A DNA stretch of 64,000 nt from Sapria himalayana (GCA_029783825.1 JAREIK010002440.1:1116001-1180000); one strand, 5' to 3'. Numbered from the stretch's first letter, positions 33,892 to 47,420 are shown. The notes: generated by a model not told the origin, from the letters alone. Program-made: numbers and translations.

Positions 33892-35169
33892 ATCATGATA
33901 GGTAAAGAAGACAATATGAGTATGTCCAATGTGGACTGGTCAATCAACTAACACCATAGGTCATCTAGGGACTAAGGTTTGTGGGGCTTGGACGTTGTTA
34001 CAAGTATATTACAAGACATTATCACTCCTAAAAATTTTATTATTTTTTCCAATTAATATTTTTAATGATTTAATAGAATTTAGTAAAAATAAAAAAAATT
34101 TGAGTTTTATTTTTTGAAATTTAAATTAAGGTACATTGAAAAAAAGTATCCAAAAAAAATAACAAAACATATGAATTAATTATTAAGAATTGGTCACTAG
34201 TATAATTTTGACGTAAAAGATAAGAAGCTCTAGTATTCATTATTCGATGACAACATATCTCACAATTAAAAGAAGTTACCTTCATATGAACATATCTTTA
34301 AAAAATATATACACAAGTTTTTATTAAAAAAATAATCAATGAAGTGAAGACTATAAGTATTATTACCAAAAGAGTTTGGCTTGATTAGATCGCACACTTT
34401 GGTATAGTTGAGTTAGAATGAATTTTTTGCTCTTGAGTATGACTAATTTGAAAAGCCTCTTTTGAATTCTTTCACAAGTAATAAATTCTTTTTATATCTG
34501 CCCATTGTTAACATGAGGTATTACCATAGTCAACATCTTTTTTGGGAAATACCTCTAGACTTCCAAAACTCAGATACCCATAATGAATATGTCATAGTTA
34601 TTCTATATATTTTTAGCAAGTATTCAAATAAGTTTGAACATTATTTTGTATGTTGATAAAAAATGTTCTATTATTTGATATTGGTAATTTAGCAACAAAG
34701 TTATTCTTTGTTTCTTTTAAAATATGATTAATTATTTGTATGAATATCATAATCTTTTTTTAACATGAATTTCCGTAAATTCAAGATGTTAATTACTTTT
34801 TATTTTGAGTGCATAATAAATTGTAAATAAACTAATGTCTCTCGTCTTTGAAAATAATAAGAATGTGATAATTCTACTTAGTGGCTTGTATAGTTCTATG
34901 AACATTTCTTTCTTTTTACATATGTGACTGTTTGTGGCAAGGTCAAAATATAATGAATTTACTTGGAATCCATGGGTTCCCTCTCGTGCTTGATGAAAAA
35001 TTTCTGTATTATTGATCTTTTCTTTCTTGTAGTTTAGTAGTCGGCCTTCTTCTAAACTATAATAATTAGAGCCATGGTTCTAAATCATAATGTTTAAGTT
35101 ATGAACAATTATTGCCTCAAAATTGAGATTTGTCATAACTACATTTAAGATTTCTTCTTTTACACCCTA
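33892..35169. other. No gene recognised; upstream of kinase pseudogene
   Basis: Contains AT-rich sequence and chance frames. An open stretch at 34462-34656 might be a relic of the extracellular part of the kinase gene, but no cysteine-rich motif is seen. Confidence 0.3.
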
Positions 35170-36720
35170 TATATACTATGTGTTGCTTGATGTTAGTGAT
35201 GGAAATAACATATTATGTTATTATTGGTCCCAATCTCAGGTGTTGGTTCATGATTATCTTTAGAGAAAACATGGAAAGAAAAGCAACCATCCAACATCAA
35301 AATAGTTGGGCTACCATACATTCTTACAGCAAAAGCTTCTTAAGTTCGTCACATATTCATTCTCTAAAACCTCAATATTTGTCTTCTAAACTAAAGGGTG
35401 AAAACAGAAATTTAGCTACACGAAACTCAAAGAAGACACTGCAATTTGGATCCTTCAAAGAAATTCATGGATGGTGGATTTGGAAGTGTTTATCATAGTA
35501 TGACATAAACTTTTTACAATCCATTTTCAAAGATTCTATCAAATAAAAATGTCTGAAATAAGCCCTAGAAAATGTTAATTAACATTGGGCTTCATTGGTC
35601 AATTTGGAGTTGATGAAAAATCTAATAGCCAAGTTCTCTTCTCATCTTTTTTAACAATCATTAAGAAAATGAAGTAAAACATGGTTTGGGCTAGTAGATT
35701 TCACATCAATGGTGAGAGTTAGATTCAAAAAAGTGTTTATTTTGCTTGAATAAAAATGAACATGAGTTTCTTCTCACTCAACCCAAAATATTCATTATTT
35801 TAAGACTAGTTTTTTTAACAAACAAGGTGTATTGTGAGATGGGCAAGTTGTGGTTGTGAAGCACGTGTACAAGAAAAATGTTAGGCATGCTGAGCAATTC
35901 ATCAATGAAGTAGGGATTTAAACTCAATTGTGACACTGATACCTAGTGTTGCTTTATGGGTTCTGCTCAAACAAATTAGAAATTTTATCCTCATTTATGA
36001 ATTCATTCTCAGCTAAACATTAGAAAATCATCTATACAAAAAAAAATACAAGGCATCTACTATCTTGGCATGGTCAATTTTTCAAAACATTGCTATAGAA
36101 ATAGTTGATGCTCTAGCCTATCTCTATGTTTATGCTATAATCCATCATGATGTTAAAATCAACAACTTTCTCTTGGACAAAAACTTTGATCTCTCATTGT
36201 TTTGTTTCCATTTATGCTACTCACATATCGACGAATCAACATGGGACATTTGAATATCTTGATCCCGAATATAACTAATACTACCAACTTATCAACAATA
36301 ATGATGTCTATAGCTTTGATGTGGGTTTTCTTCAGTTAAAACAATCTTTATCGGCAATAGATATTTGTAGGAAAAATTTAGAAAACAAGTAGACGAAATG
36401 ACAATTTGTAGAATTTAGAATGAGATGAGGCCATCATGAAAGAAATTTTGGAAATTTTAAACATAATTCATGATGAAAACAACCAATTTTTAATGATAAA
36501 TAAAATTATTGATAGCATAGGTGATTCTAAACTTGCTGAATATGTCACATCTCCCAGGCTTTCTAAATATTGTCAACCAATCATCTCCCACCAACTCTGT
36601 TACTGAAAATGGGTTAGCAAATCTACAACTACCAGTTCCTCTTCCTCATAGTCTTACATCTGGTTCTCCTCACTCCCTTCCCATCAAAAGTCTTGGTGAA
36701 ACAATGTATTTGTCTTGACC
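35170..36720 (+). pseudogene. Receptor-like kinase pseudogene (LRK10L/WAK-like kinase domain)
   Basis: Plant membrane receptor kinases of this type relay cell-wall or defence signals. The + strand shows kinase landmarks in order. DPSKK then GGFGSVYH is the glycine loop (35455-35490). DGQVVVVKHVYKKN with the beta-3 lysine follows (about 35838-35880), then EQFINEVG (helix C) and IRNFILIYEF. ALAYLYVYAIIHHDVKINN is the catalytic loop (36110-36165) with HRD changed to HHD. The DFG segment is lost, then GTFEYLDPEY (36243-36272) and NDVYSFDVG. A C-terminal tail reads NQSSPTNSVTENGLANLQ. An intron-like gap (about 35500-35826, ending TTTAACAAACAAG) sits between the glycine loop and the lysine, so it decayed from a genomic copy and not a processed one. 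Frames are broken by stops. It is the only host-type gene remnant I recognise. Confidence 0.82.
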
Positions 36721-37054
36721 ACAATGAAAGATCAGCTATAAGATGCAAAAAAAAAAAAAAAAGAATCATGAGCAATAAAATATCGCTATATGTGATTAAT
36801 AAAAGTACAATAACTATATATTATAAATAAGATTTATTGCTTTATTTTAAATATGTTATTTGAATTATATTATATTGATTTTCAAATGGGAAAACTGTGT
36901 TATGGTGACTTGTTACAAAAATAATTAAATATTAATACTATAATTTTTATAAATTTTAAAAACATACCTTAAAGCCAAAAATAATAGTTCAAATGTGCCT
37001 TATCATGTTCAATTTTAGGAAAAAAAAATGTCCTTGGGGCTGCCACATCACTAG
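36721..37054. other. No gene; A-tract and AT-rich spacer
   Basis: A run of about 17 A at 36747 and another AT-rich stretch lead into the long repeat copy 2. Nothing else seen. Confidence 0.5.
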
Positions 37055-40000
37055 ATTACACAAAAAAAAAATGAAGCTAATTCCTCACTATTGGCTTTAG
37101 AATTTCACTTTTATACACATCTAGAGTCTGTGGCATTTTACCCAATGAGAGAAAAAAATAGTCAAGCCATTCATGGTATCCTCTATTTGGTAAAAGGGCA
37201 GAAATAGAAGCCTATATTTATAACAACAAAAGAGATTATATTTGATTCATATAAAAAAAACATAATTTAATAATTTTGAATAACTAGTATAACGTTAACA
37301 TGAAAGTGCCCCATTTTGATAGTGTCACAATTAATTAATTCTATTTGGAGTTCAATTTTATTAATCTCTAATCAATTTCACAATATCTTCAAGCCAATTT
37401 ATAGGAATAATCTTTTAACCAAATGATACATGATACTCAAAAAGTGGCTAGAAGGGAGTAACAAAAATTGACTATAACAAATATTAGGGATATGATGGGA
37501 CTATCAAATCACAAGATGAGGCTAACTGACTTTTCATTCTTCTCTCTAACATATGAGATGGAAGGGTTGATACCTATATAAATTGTTGTACCTAATATCC
37601 AATCAAGCTTATGAACCCAAATTAATCACTCACTAAGAGCCTAAGAAATGGATCTATTAGATAGGTCTTGTGAAAGTTTAGTAAGCACATTAGCTACATA
37701 CAACTAGATGAATTCTTCCAGTTATAACAAATGCACATGGTAATATGACCTCCACTCTTGAGACATTGGCCTCAAGTATATCTTTAAAATTATGATGGAT
37801 CCCGCAATTGGAAAGTTGCAAGCTAACTAGAGATATTCATATATAAAAGTCAGAACTAGAACAAGATCACAATGAGCAACTCTAGACACAATTCTACATG
37901 GTTATGGAACACATTCTACATATAAAGAAACAATTCTAGAAAAAAAGATACATCCTCCAAAAGCAATTCCATACACGTAAAATTATAAACTCTTTATAAA
38001 TTATGTCTTAGATAATTACTTCATATGTCATACATCTAAACAAATATGTAGTGGATAACTATTGTAGACACTATAGAGTCTCAAAAAATTACCTCACACA
38101 CGAGATTTATATTTAGCTAACTCATATTTCTTGTGATGACTATATTATTTATCTAATCAACTACTTGTTAGTTAAACTAGCCTAGATGAAAATAGCTTAA
38201 TTGTAATTTTTTATTAGTTAGCTAAATGCTAGTAAGCCAGAATATAGTTTTTATTTAATTAACTAAATTCTAGTGAGCAAGAATGTAAAATTTATTTGAT
38301 CAACTACATGTTAGTTAGTCTAGTCATAGATGTAGTAATTGTTTAGTCTTTTAAATATCAGTAGGTTTAGACATAATTTTTATTTAGTTGGTGAAATGAT
38401 AATAAGCTAGAATATAATCTTTATTTTGATATATGTTTTCTAGCTAGTCTATATATAATTTTTATTTAGAACACTAAATGCCAGTAAGCCTAAATATAGT
38501 TAGTATTTGTTCAACTAAATGCAATAAGGGCTAATATAAAATTTAGTTGTTAACTTGCATACTAGTTAACTCACAAATAGTTTTTTTTGTTAGTTAAATG
38601 CCAATAAATATGAATATAAATTTTATTTTGTTGGCTAAATAATATTATGTCCAAAGATGTATATTTATGTTTTTTTTTTAAATATGAAACTAATGTAAGG
38701 GGTATCTTAAATTGTTGGACTCACTTTTACTAGAACAATTAAGTGGATTATGTTACACATTGTTGGGATTGAAGTGTCATTGATCCAATTGAGATCATAT
38801 CATCTAACTACTCAAGATCTTGTTATTAAGTATTGTTAATGCCTATTAATTTGGAGTAAGATTCCATTTAATTAGTGGGTTTGGGATTGGTTAATCGCTT
38901 GAGATCCTAAAACTTCTTCACAATTTTTCTTCGATAGATCAAAATATTTCAATAAATGGTAAGGACTAGCTAGACTATTAGTAACACTCTATGATGCATA
39001 AGTTAGACTTCTATAAAAAATAGCTAGAACTTATTAAAAAAAAGGACATAGAATCATGCAGTGACTTTTTATTTTTAGGTATTTTATAGTTAAGGAGTGA
39101 TAGGTGTAAAACCTTCTTTTAACATGATTGTTGAATCATTTATACCTAACAAATACTTTTTAAATAAATATTAAATATACAATTTATCTGACTTTGTGAA
39201 ATGGTCATGATTATTTAAAGACTGTAAATATTATTTTTTCATGCCCGATGCAAATCAAGATGGATAGTCATTATCTCTCTTTTCCCACTGTTCATTTGGA
39301 GTGTTGTATATCTAATATGGATAGATACAAAATATAACCAATTTCTTCTTAATAATGAGGTACAAATTAAAGATTTCAACATGCATATTTTGCGATAAAA
39401 TTAGGCAATGTTCTAGGTATAAGATTTTAGGGGTTTCCCACTTGATATTCTAGGTGCTTCTAGGCTATCACTTGAAACTTGTTTGATGCCTAGAAGGATT
39501 TTCTTTGTTATCACAATTTTATTCCTTCATTTGATCTTCTTAAAACTTTTGTCATGGTGGTAGGACAACAAAGTTTTTGGTTATGCATCTTTTTTAGTCA
39601 CTAAGTGAAATATATCAATGAGGCTAAATTCCATACTCATTGTAATTTTTCACCTAAGCTAGCATTTTGTATGCCTCTCATTAATCCACAAAGAAATGTA
39701 GAAATAACCAATTGTTCATCTTTTTATGTGTTAGACCTACCCTGATTAGTTATAGTTATGACTAAAAATGACTTATGAGATGAAATGGTGGAGTTGATTT
39801 GTCCTATTCTCATTCATGTGTCAAACATAACCCATATAATTCTAGATGTGGCACACATTCCTATAGATATCCACTTTTACTTATGAGGAGGAATGTTGCT
39901 GTAAATTTGATCAAGTTTTTTTCTTTTTGTGTCAAACATCAACTGACTAGCTTTAGTTATGAAAGAACTTGACAAGTAGTTCTTTTTTAAAGATTTACTC

Positions 40001-41925
40001 AACAACATATCCACCAATATTTCAGAGTCAAGTTTGGCTAGAGAGAATAGTTTAAGAATTAATTCCCCTAAATAAATGAATGATCTACTAAGTAGCAGGT
40101 TGATAAGTGATAGAAGACAATGTTTTTTAGTGTAGATGTGCAAGAAAACTATTGAAGGAGGAGGGTAATCTCATTTCTTTTTTATAGCTACTACTACCAA
40201 GTAGCATAATGAATGTTTCTTGTTTTTGAGTGGGAAGAAGGTGATAATAGGAGAAATGATTGCCCTATGAGGATCATAATAAAAAGTTGACTTTGATAAA
40301 GTTTGACCAATAGAATAAAGTTGTGCTAGTGGAGCTTTATCTGAGTGGAAAGAGGTGGTGTTAGAAGTGCACGCTACTTAAAAGATGTCACTAAATTTAT
40401 TTTAGGATGGTATATGTCACCTAATTTGAATAATAATGTTCATGTTCAATTAATTATTCTTTCAAAGAGTGATGTTTAGATATTGCTATATTGTCACAAA
40501 AGTTTGGCTAACTCATTATAATTTTTGCTTGCAATATATGAAAGTTATTAGAAGCCAATAATTTTTGGACATTGGATTGCATGTATCTTCATGTTTTGAC
40601 CCAGATTTGATTCTATAAATATAGATTTCTTTCAAAAATCTTTGATGTGGGATTAAACTTCCTGTTGAATGTCATCTTGATTTCAAAAACATGTGTACTA
40701 GCTAGATATCCACTCATACCCTTTGATGTTTAAGATGATGAATGATCTGACAGTTACATATTATTTCTAGCCAATATGAATGGAATTTGTATCTTTACTA
40801 AGATATTTGATGAAAAGCTTTGTACATAGTTTGAACCATTGGAGTCGTGCTTATTTAGCATGATTAATATGTCACAAATATAAAGTTATTACTTTTTAAA
40901 ATTGACTAAGTTTTATTTTTTGGGTCAATTGGGGAATTATACTCATGATTAATTGGAGATATTATATTTGATAATTTAGTGCACCTAGGCAAAATTCATC
41001 CACGGATGGCAAGCAAGATCTTTGTTAGAGAGCTTCTCTCATGTATACAAAAGATCACTTACTTATGTGGGTGGTCCATTAGTGTTGTTGCATGTTCCTT
41101 AATAGAAAATAATCTTTTCTAGGTCACCATGAAATTTTATTATAGTCAATTGATGTACCAACAAAAAGAATTGGTCACTAGATAGAACAAGTATACATAC
41201 CTTCCTTCTTTCTCCGTATTACAAGATGAACTTAAATCAAATTTTTTATCTTGGACATTTGAGATGTAATTAGGGGCAGACTTTAAAATTTAAAAATATT
41301 TTTGTAAATTTCTATCCTTAGCTTCTTCTGTTTTCTTTAAGAATTAGCAATGATACAAATGATTCATAATACATCATCTTGTTCATTGATTTATTGGAAG
41401 AGTCTTAACAAGTGTATCCTACTTCATCATCGAGGTGAAATTTTGGATGACAGAGAGTTTCAGACTTTTGTCAAATGCCATCTAGTATGAAAATATTGGT
41501 TTTGATCCATCTTGCTGAATCTACCAAGAAGTAGAAAAAAAATATTATTAAATGGTGTGATTTTTGGTAGGATTATAATTCTTTGTTTCTCCTATAATAT
41601 GATAGTTTCAAATTTTTTTAGTATTCCTCATGCCATTATTCATTTAAATATCATGTATATTTTGATCTTATGTGGTTTTAAATATGATTTAAATATTAAT
41701 TTTTCTAAGAAAATATTTATTCATTTAGTCAAACTATGTGCTAGAGCATGATTATTATTGAAAGCATAGAAGCATAATCTTTAAATGATAATATTCACCA
41801 TAATTCCTTAAAGATGGAAGTGAATAGATTCATTTTAGTAATTGCTACATTAAATGATTATCATGGGATAATCAGAGTCTAATATAAGGTGTAATGGTCC
41901 GTTAAAACAAACTACTTGGTTTCTT
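37055..41925. repeat. Long dispersed repeat, copy 2
   Basis: Longer partner of 24950-27800, same orientation. The left part (37060-37680) and right part (39560-41925) match copy 1; the middle 1.9 kb does not and holds a 40-bp minisatellite. Near 37680-37560 the - strand reads VANVLTKLSQDLSNRS, then VHKLDWILGTT, faintly like a copia RNase H tail, and TATAAATATAGG near 37220 on the - strand could be an LTR TATA. Near 39690, 39790 and 39885 there are three related internal repeats. The 88-codon - strand frame at 39877-40143 spans one of these and has no known motif. Probably an old retroelement, family unproven. Confidence 0.6.
38153..38650. repeat. Degenerate 40-41-bp minisatellite, about 12 copies
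   Basis: Units resemble TTAGTTAACTAAATGCTAGT plus AAGCC.GAATATAATTTTTAT. Matching points fall near 38221, 38261, 38301, 38391, 38431, 38472, 38512, 38551, 38591 and 38633. Absent from repeat copy 1. Confidence 0.8.
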
Positions 41926-41966
41926 AATTGTTAGATTTCTAATATCCCACCTCATGATGTATATGT

Positions 41967-43878
41967 TGTTAGGGATAGTGCCCTATAAAGCAAGAATTTG
42001 TATTTATATTTTATGAAATTAATAAAAGTATCATATTTATTATATTTAGCTATTTTGTGCATAATGTATGAGTGAAACATCAGAAAATCTCAGATTTATT
42101 ATTGTAACCATAATATCACTATATAATAGTTATACACGAGAGGATCGAGGTTAAGGATTATAAATCATATTGTCCGTAATAAATTAATTGAATTTTGGGG
42201 ATCTTCAAATTAAATATTACTGGAGCGATCTGCTATCATTGAGAATGAAGTGACCTTAATCTAGGTCACTAATGTGAGGACATTGACGTGGAGGCTCCAT
42301 ATATAATAAAATTATATAGGACATGACCAAGGCACAGTTTTAAAATTCTTTTAAATATCATTAACTCGAGAATTAAAACAGTGCTGATAAATGATCATAT
42401 GCAAATCAGTCTCAATCCTTAGTTGTCATAGACTCCTTTTTATGTCAATTGGGCCTTTTGAGTCATGGTTTAAACCTATTATGAAATGGGCACAATACTT
42501 GTGTCTTGGAGGCTCATTGATGTATGTAGCTAGGAATATAAACTATGGACATGGAATCTAACACTTCTTATGGAAGCTGGATAGTTGGTTCCCTTAAGTA
42601 TAGGTTCTGGAACATGACAGTTTGAGTGCTATATAAATTTACTGTTCACTAGTAGATTAATAGAACTTAAGGATCAAGATATAAATAGAGGGGTAAACGG
42701 TAATTTCACCCAACTTTAGTTATGAACCACTTCTTGGAGGATAGAACTACATATAATGATTAAATCAATAGACACTCTAAATTTCTGAGTAAAATTGATA
42801 CTATAAGGACAAGAGTTCAATTTCAAGTTTTTAGTGGAATAACTCTAAAATTAATAAATTAAAATAATTGATTAAAAAGTTTAATTAATTATTGAATTTA
42901 TTGAAGCTTGAAATTACGAGTCCATTGGTCCCAATTCCACTTCCTTTATTACTATAATGAATGATTCATGATTTGGAATAAATTACACTCTCTTTAGCAA
43001 TATAAAATGATGAGAATAACAATCAGATGTCATTTTAATTCGAATTTTATTTATTTGCTCATTGAATAAAAAAATAATCTGCAAAAGGTAATAATATTAA
43101 ATATTTTTAATTCATTTCCTTATTTGATAAGGATTTAAATTTAATAATATTAAATATATATAACTCATTTTCTTATTTGATAAGAAAGTGAATTTAAGAA
43201 TATTAAATATTATTAATTCATTTCTTTATTTGATAAGGATTTGAATTAAAGAATATTAAATATATATAATATATTTTCTTATTTGATAAGAATTTGAATT
43301 TTATAATATTAAATATTATTAATTCATTTCCTTGTTTGATAAGGATTTGAATTTAAGAATATTAAATGTATATTGATTGATTTTCTTATATGATAAGAAT
43401 TTGAATTTAAGAATATTAAATGTTTATAATTCATTTTCTTATTTGATAAGAAAGTGAATTTAAGAATATTAAATATAATTAATTCATTTCCTTATTTGAT
43501 AAGGATTTAAAATATTAACAAAAATGAAAGCAAATTTGTTTCCTTATTAGAAACCTTAGCCTTCAAGAGAGTTTTTCTCCTAAGAGACCCCTTGCATCAA
43601 GTGTTGAGTACGCAAGGTAAATCTAGGGGTGTATTGTTCCATATCTGAATAGTTGGTGCCCATACGCCTTAAGGAAGGAGGGCAAAATTGAAGACTCTAG
43701 TACATGGAGTTCTTCAATCTGACAAGTCAACAAATCTCTTATATAACAATAAAAGGTATATATCAATCTTCATCTTTTGATATTAATATGTGTTTGCATA
43801 GATTCCTACTAAAATAAGAATTTATGAAAGATATTTTAAAATTTAATTCTACTGCATTTTCTGATTTAATTCCCAACA
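41967..43878 (+). mobile_element. Solo LTR, 1.9 kb, Ty1/copia type
   Basis: Starts TGTTAGGGATAGTGCCCTAT and ends TTCCCAACA, canonical TG...CA ends of a known plant copia LTR style. A perfect 5-bp duplication TATGT flanks it (41962-41966 and 43879-43883). No internal domains or second LTR lie within, so unequal recombination between LTRs removed the body. An 8-copy 53-bp minisatellite occupies 43085-43510, followed by a conserved U5-like part. Orientation is taken from the TGTTAGGGATAG start. Confidence 0.92.
43085..43510. repeat. 53-bp minisatellite, 8 copies, inside the solo LTR
   Basis: The shared core TATTTGATAAG begins at 43121, 43174, 43227, 43280, 43333, 43387, 43440 and 43493, spacing 53 or 54. 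Cores alternate between AAGGATTT and AAGAATTT/AAGAAAGTG types for most of the array. Each core CTTATTTGATAAG has short inverted arms (CTTAT/ATAAG). Confidence 0.95.
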
Positions 43879-43883
43879 TATGT

Positions 43884-46087
43884 AATATTATTTCTACTAG
43901 ACATCATGAATTGGTCTCCTGGTAGTTGAGAAACAAATAGGCTAGCCATCATTGTTCAGGATTTGTGCTTTGTATTAATCATTAGAAATTTTTAAGCTTT
44001 ATATGATAACCTTACATTGTCTACCCATTATTAAATTAAAGTTATTAAAACAGTCAATAGAATCATGATGAATATAATTACATATATTTTTCATCATCAA
44101 TTGCACTAAAAATAATCAAAAGAGATAATAAGAGAAGTTATAAAATTGTGACATTACATAACCATAAAAAATAGGTACATTCAACTAAAAGATATATAAT
44201 GCTGAAACTTATCACATAATAAAAGTCAATTGAAATAGTTAAATTCTAAAAGTCCTAGCAACTCCAAACTAATATCACATAATAGATAAGGTCTTCAAAA
44301 TATTGATCAACTAAGAGGTAACAATTCTAAAATTCAAATGTTCTTTTATTTTATTTTTTTGAAATATCAGTGTTAGGGTCAAATTACATAAAACTTGATT
44401 AATTCCCATAAAAGATGATTGACTCCCCTTGGTTCCATCTCTAGGTATGTACATTACTTTTTATTTAGAGATGAGTTTTGAATCTTCGACCTGATAGAGT
44501 TGGTCCCATCTTTAGCTATAGGTACCATAATTCTATAGCTCTCACATACCATTTGAACAACTCTGTGAGGCCTCTACTGTTCTCATGATATAATTTTTGA
44601 TTTTGTATAAATATATAATAATTTTGTTAGAAGAATTCAATGATCAATAATAGATTTTTGATTTCTATTTATCAATGTTATGCACAAGAAAAATCTTACT
44701 AGGGGTCAACCCAAAAATTAAAATACTTAATAATCAATATCATATTTTTCCCAAATACTAGAAATTTTATCTTTTTTTCATTATCATCAAAATTTATAGT
44801 TTCATATTTTTTCAATTGTTGGTTTATAAAATGGAATTATAAAAATACTAATATTTTATGGAACAATAACATTCTTCTTAATTGAAATATTGACATACCA
44901 AAATTTTATTTATTCATATTTATAATTAATGATTAAATGATATTGCCTACAAATACTAATTATCAACTTAGCATTTACTTTAAATTTATATGAATATTGA
45001 ATAAAAATGCTAAAACATGTTTGATTATTATATTAACATAGAGAACCCAAAATAAATAATTTTAAAATAAATTAGTTTAATAGAAATTATATATATTTTG
45101 GCAAACAGATATTTAGAAAGTTGTTACATCAATGCAAGTTGATTGATATTAAATTTATGATATGGAAACACATTTCCAAAAGAATAATATTTAAATTTAT
45201 TTTTTTAACATGTTACAAAATCATTTAAAACTTCATATTCATTAAAATTATGTCTGTTGCATAAAACATATGACCACATTCCTTGGATAGTGATATGTAG
45301 TTGAGAAATCTTCCAAAATAAACTTTAAAAAGCTAATTGTAATAGAAAATTAATGTTGTAGCTTGCTAGATTTTAGTTAATCTTGCTTTCTGACAAAGAG
45401 AGGGAAAAAATAGAACAAGATCACATAAAAGAATTTATAAGAAATTTAATTTGATTCATACTTGAACATCATGACTTCTAAGGACATAAGAATTTATATC
45501 AAAATAGGATTAATCTAAACCACACAAAACTTTATTCTTAAAAACTAATTAACTACATAGCTAACATTGACATGAACACAATTTGGAGAAAAAATATACC
45601 TAATTCTAGCACAATAAATGAAGCATTGAATTTAACACTAATGCTATGGATTTTAGTTGATGTTGGGCCTTGGCTTGATAAGCTAGTGTTATATTTCATG
45701 AGTTCTCACTCTCTTGACAATAACTCATCCTCAAGTTAGTCAATGTACTAGTTTTGAAATATGATACACTTACAAGTCTTGAACATGAATGCTTTAGAAA
45801 TTATGCAAATTTATGGTAGATCCAAGAAATAAACATTATCATTATCTTTTGGAGAATGTGAAAATGTCTATTTTTTTCTTCAAAAGTTTATCACATTCTT
45901 GAATATGGTCTTTTTCAATGCCAATGAACCATTGCATAATCATTTATTCTAAAAATATTTGTTAATTTACCATTTATATTATCAATAATGATATCATTCG
46001 AATTAGTTTTGGTAAAATAAAGTCATCTAGAGTATGTACTAGGGGATGAATATAAACAACTTAAAATGGAGATTTTTCATTGGAATG
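43884..46087. other. No gene recognised
   Basis: About 2.2 kb of AT-rich sequence with no supported frame, LTR end or long repeat. Some TTCCATCTCTAGG / GGTCCCATCTTTAGC words near 44440-44510 suggest a decayed small inverted repeat, but I could not define it. Confidence 0.4.
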
Positions 46088-46661
46088 TGTTGGGTAATTC
46101 GGCTTCCACAATTGTGATTTTAAAGATTCAGAAGAAGAGAACAACAAAAAATGATGGACGATATATATATCCACAACCATAATCCAACAAAGTCACGACA
46201 GAATCAAAAAATACAATAGAAACACACGAAATAACGTGGTTTACTAGTCGTTCAACACAAATAGCTATATCCACAAGAAAAATACTGATGCGTTTATAGA
46301 TTATAACCAAACAGAATGTCTAGAATGTCATATAGTATGTGTGCATAAATAGTTGCAGTGAAAATAGTGCATTGAGGAGAAAAAATAGAGATGAACAATT
46401 CCACACCAAAAATTACAACCCAAAAAACATAAATAAAATCAATTTATATTAATGACAGAGCAGGTCGAATCACTCAGATGGGTTGGGTTTTGCTCCAAAA
46501 ATTCGGTGGCTCACTAACCAAACAATGGGATCTCTATTATTGTGCTATTGCTGCATTCCCAGCCTCTTAATATTTTCTTTACTACACTTACATGAAAATA
46601 TTAAAATAGAAACATATTTTTTGTTATACAAATAATTTATCAAAACAAATTATATACAATA
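46088..46661. mobile_element. Probable second solo LTR, 574 bp
   Basis: Starts TGTTGGGTAATTCGGC and ends ATATACAATA, with identical GAATG on both sides (46083-46087 and 46662-46666). It includes AATAACGTGGTTTACTAGTC, a decayed form of the ACGTGGTTCGG...CCACGG block common near plant copia LTR leaders. No internal domains. The end TA (expected CA) keeps this below certainty. Open frame 46128-46310 is incidental. Confidence 0.65.
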
Positions 46662-46739
46662 GAATGATTAGCCATATTATGGTAGACAAATTCAACTTTC
46701 AGTAACAAGATTGTCTCAATGTCTTAAGTTTTCTTTTAT

Positions 46740-47420
46740 CCAAATCCAACACTACAAAATATTATTCAGTATGTGATTGGTAACTTTAGTTTGTCCATCT
46801 ATTTGTGAATGATAAGTAATGGTGAACTATACGGTTGTTTCAAGTCTTTTCCTCAAATAATCCAAAAAAGTGAAAATTTTTTTTTTCCATAATCAGAAAC
46901 TATAATCTTTGGTAGTCCAAATAGATGAACAATCACTAGAAAAAATTGAGCAATGTGAGCATTATTTGAACTTTTCTTACTAGAATAAAATGGTCCAATT
47001 CATTAAAATGTTCAACAATGATAAAAAAGGAGTAGGGACCCATATAATTTTTATGATAATCCCAAGATGAAATTCATGGACAAAAATTCCCAAGGATGTT
47101 TAGTAATTTAAAGTGGGGGTATAATGTAATATTTTGAATTTGTCCCATTACACTTTGGCATGTATAATAAATGCATGACTAATGTCTCATCTTCCTACTT
47201 CAAATATGTCCAAACTTATTGAGCTTCAACAAAGAAAGTGGTCTTAACTTATTAAAAGTATATATAATTCTATTTGTGAACTTTTGCTATTCTTCTTTGA
47301 AATATCTATTATCAAAAGATAGATCTTTCTAACAATCAAAATTAATAATTTCTATTTGGGTGGTAGTCAATAACAAACCTCAATGACAAAATGCATCAAT
47401 AACTTTATTTAATTTTTCTG
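46740..47420 (-). pseudogene. Ty3/gypsy integrase and RNase H tail (element G)
   Basis: On the - strand near 46925-46890 the text VHLFGLPKIIVS matches the gypsy integrase core (LHGLPK.IVSDRD). Upstream of it SKYAHF-like and DFI.GLP-like wording (47000-47100) is degenerate. Near 47410-47370 NKVIDAFCH matches the NKVADALSR motif at the RNase H end. Order on the - strand is RNase H then integrase, as in gypsy and not copia. Stops are frequent. Confidence 0.7.
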
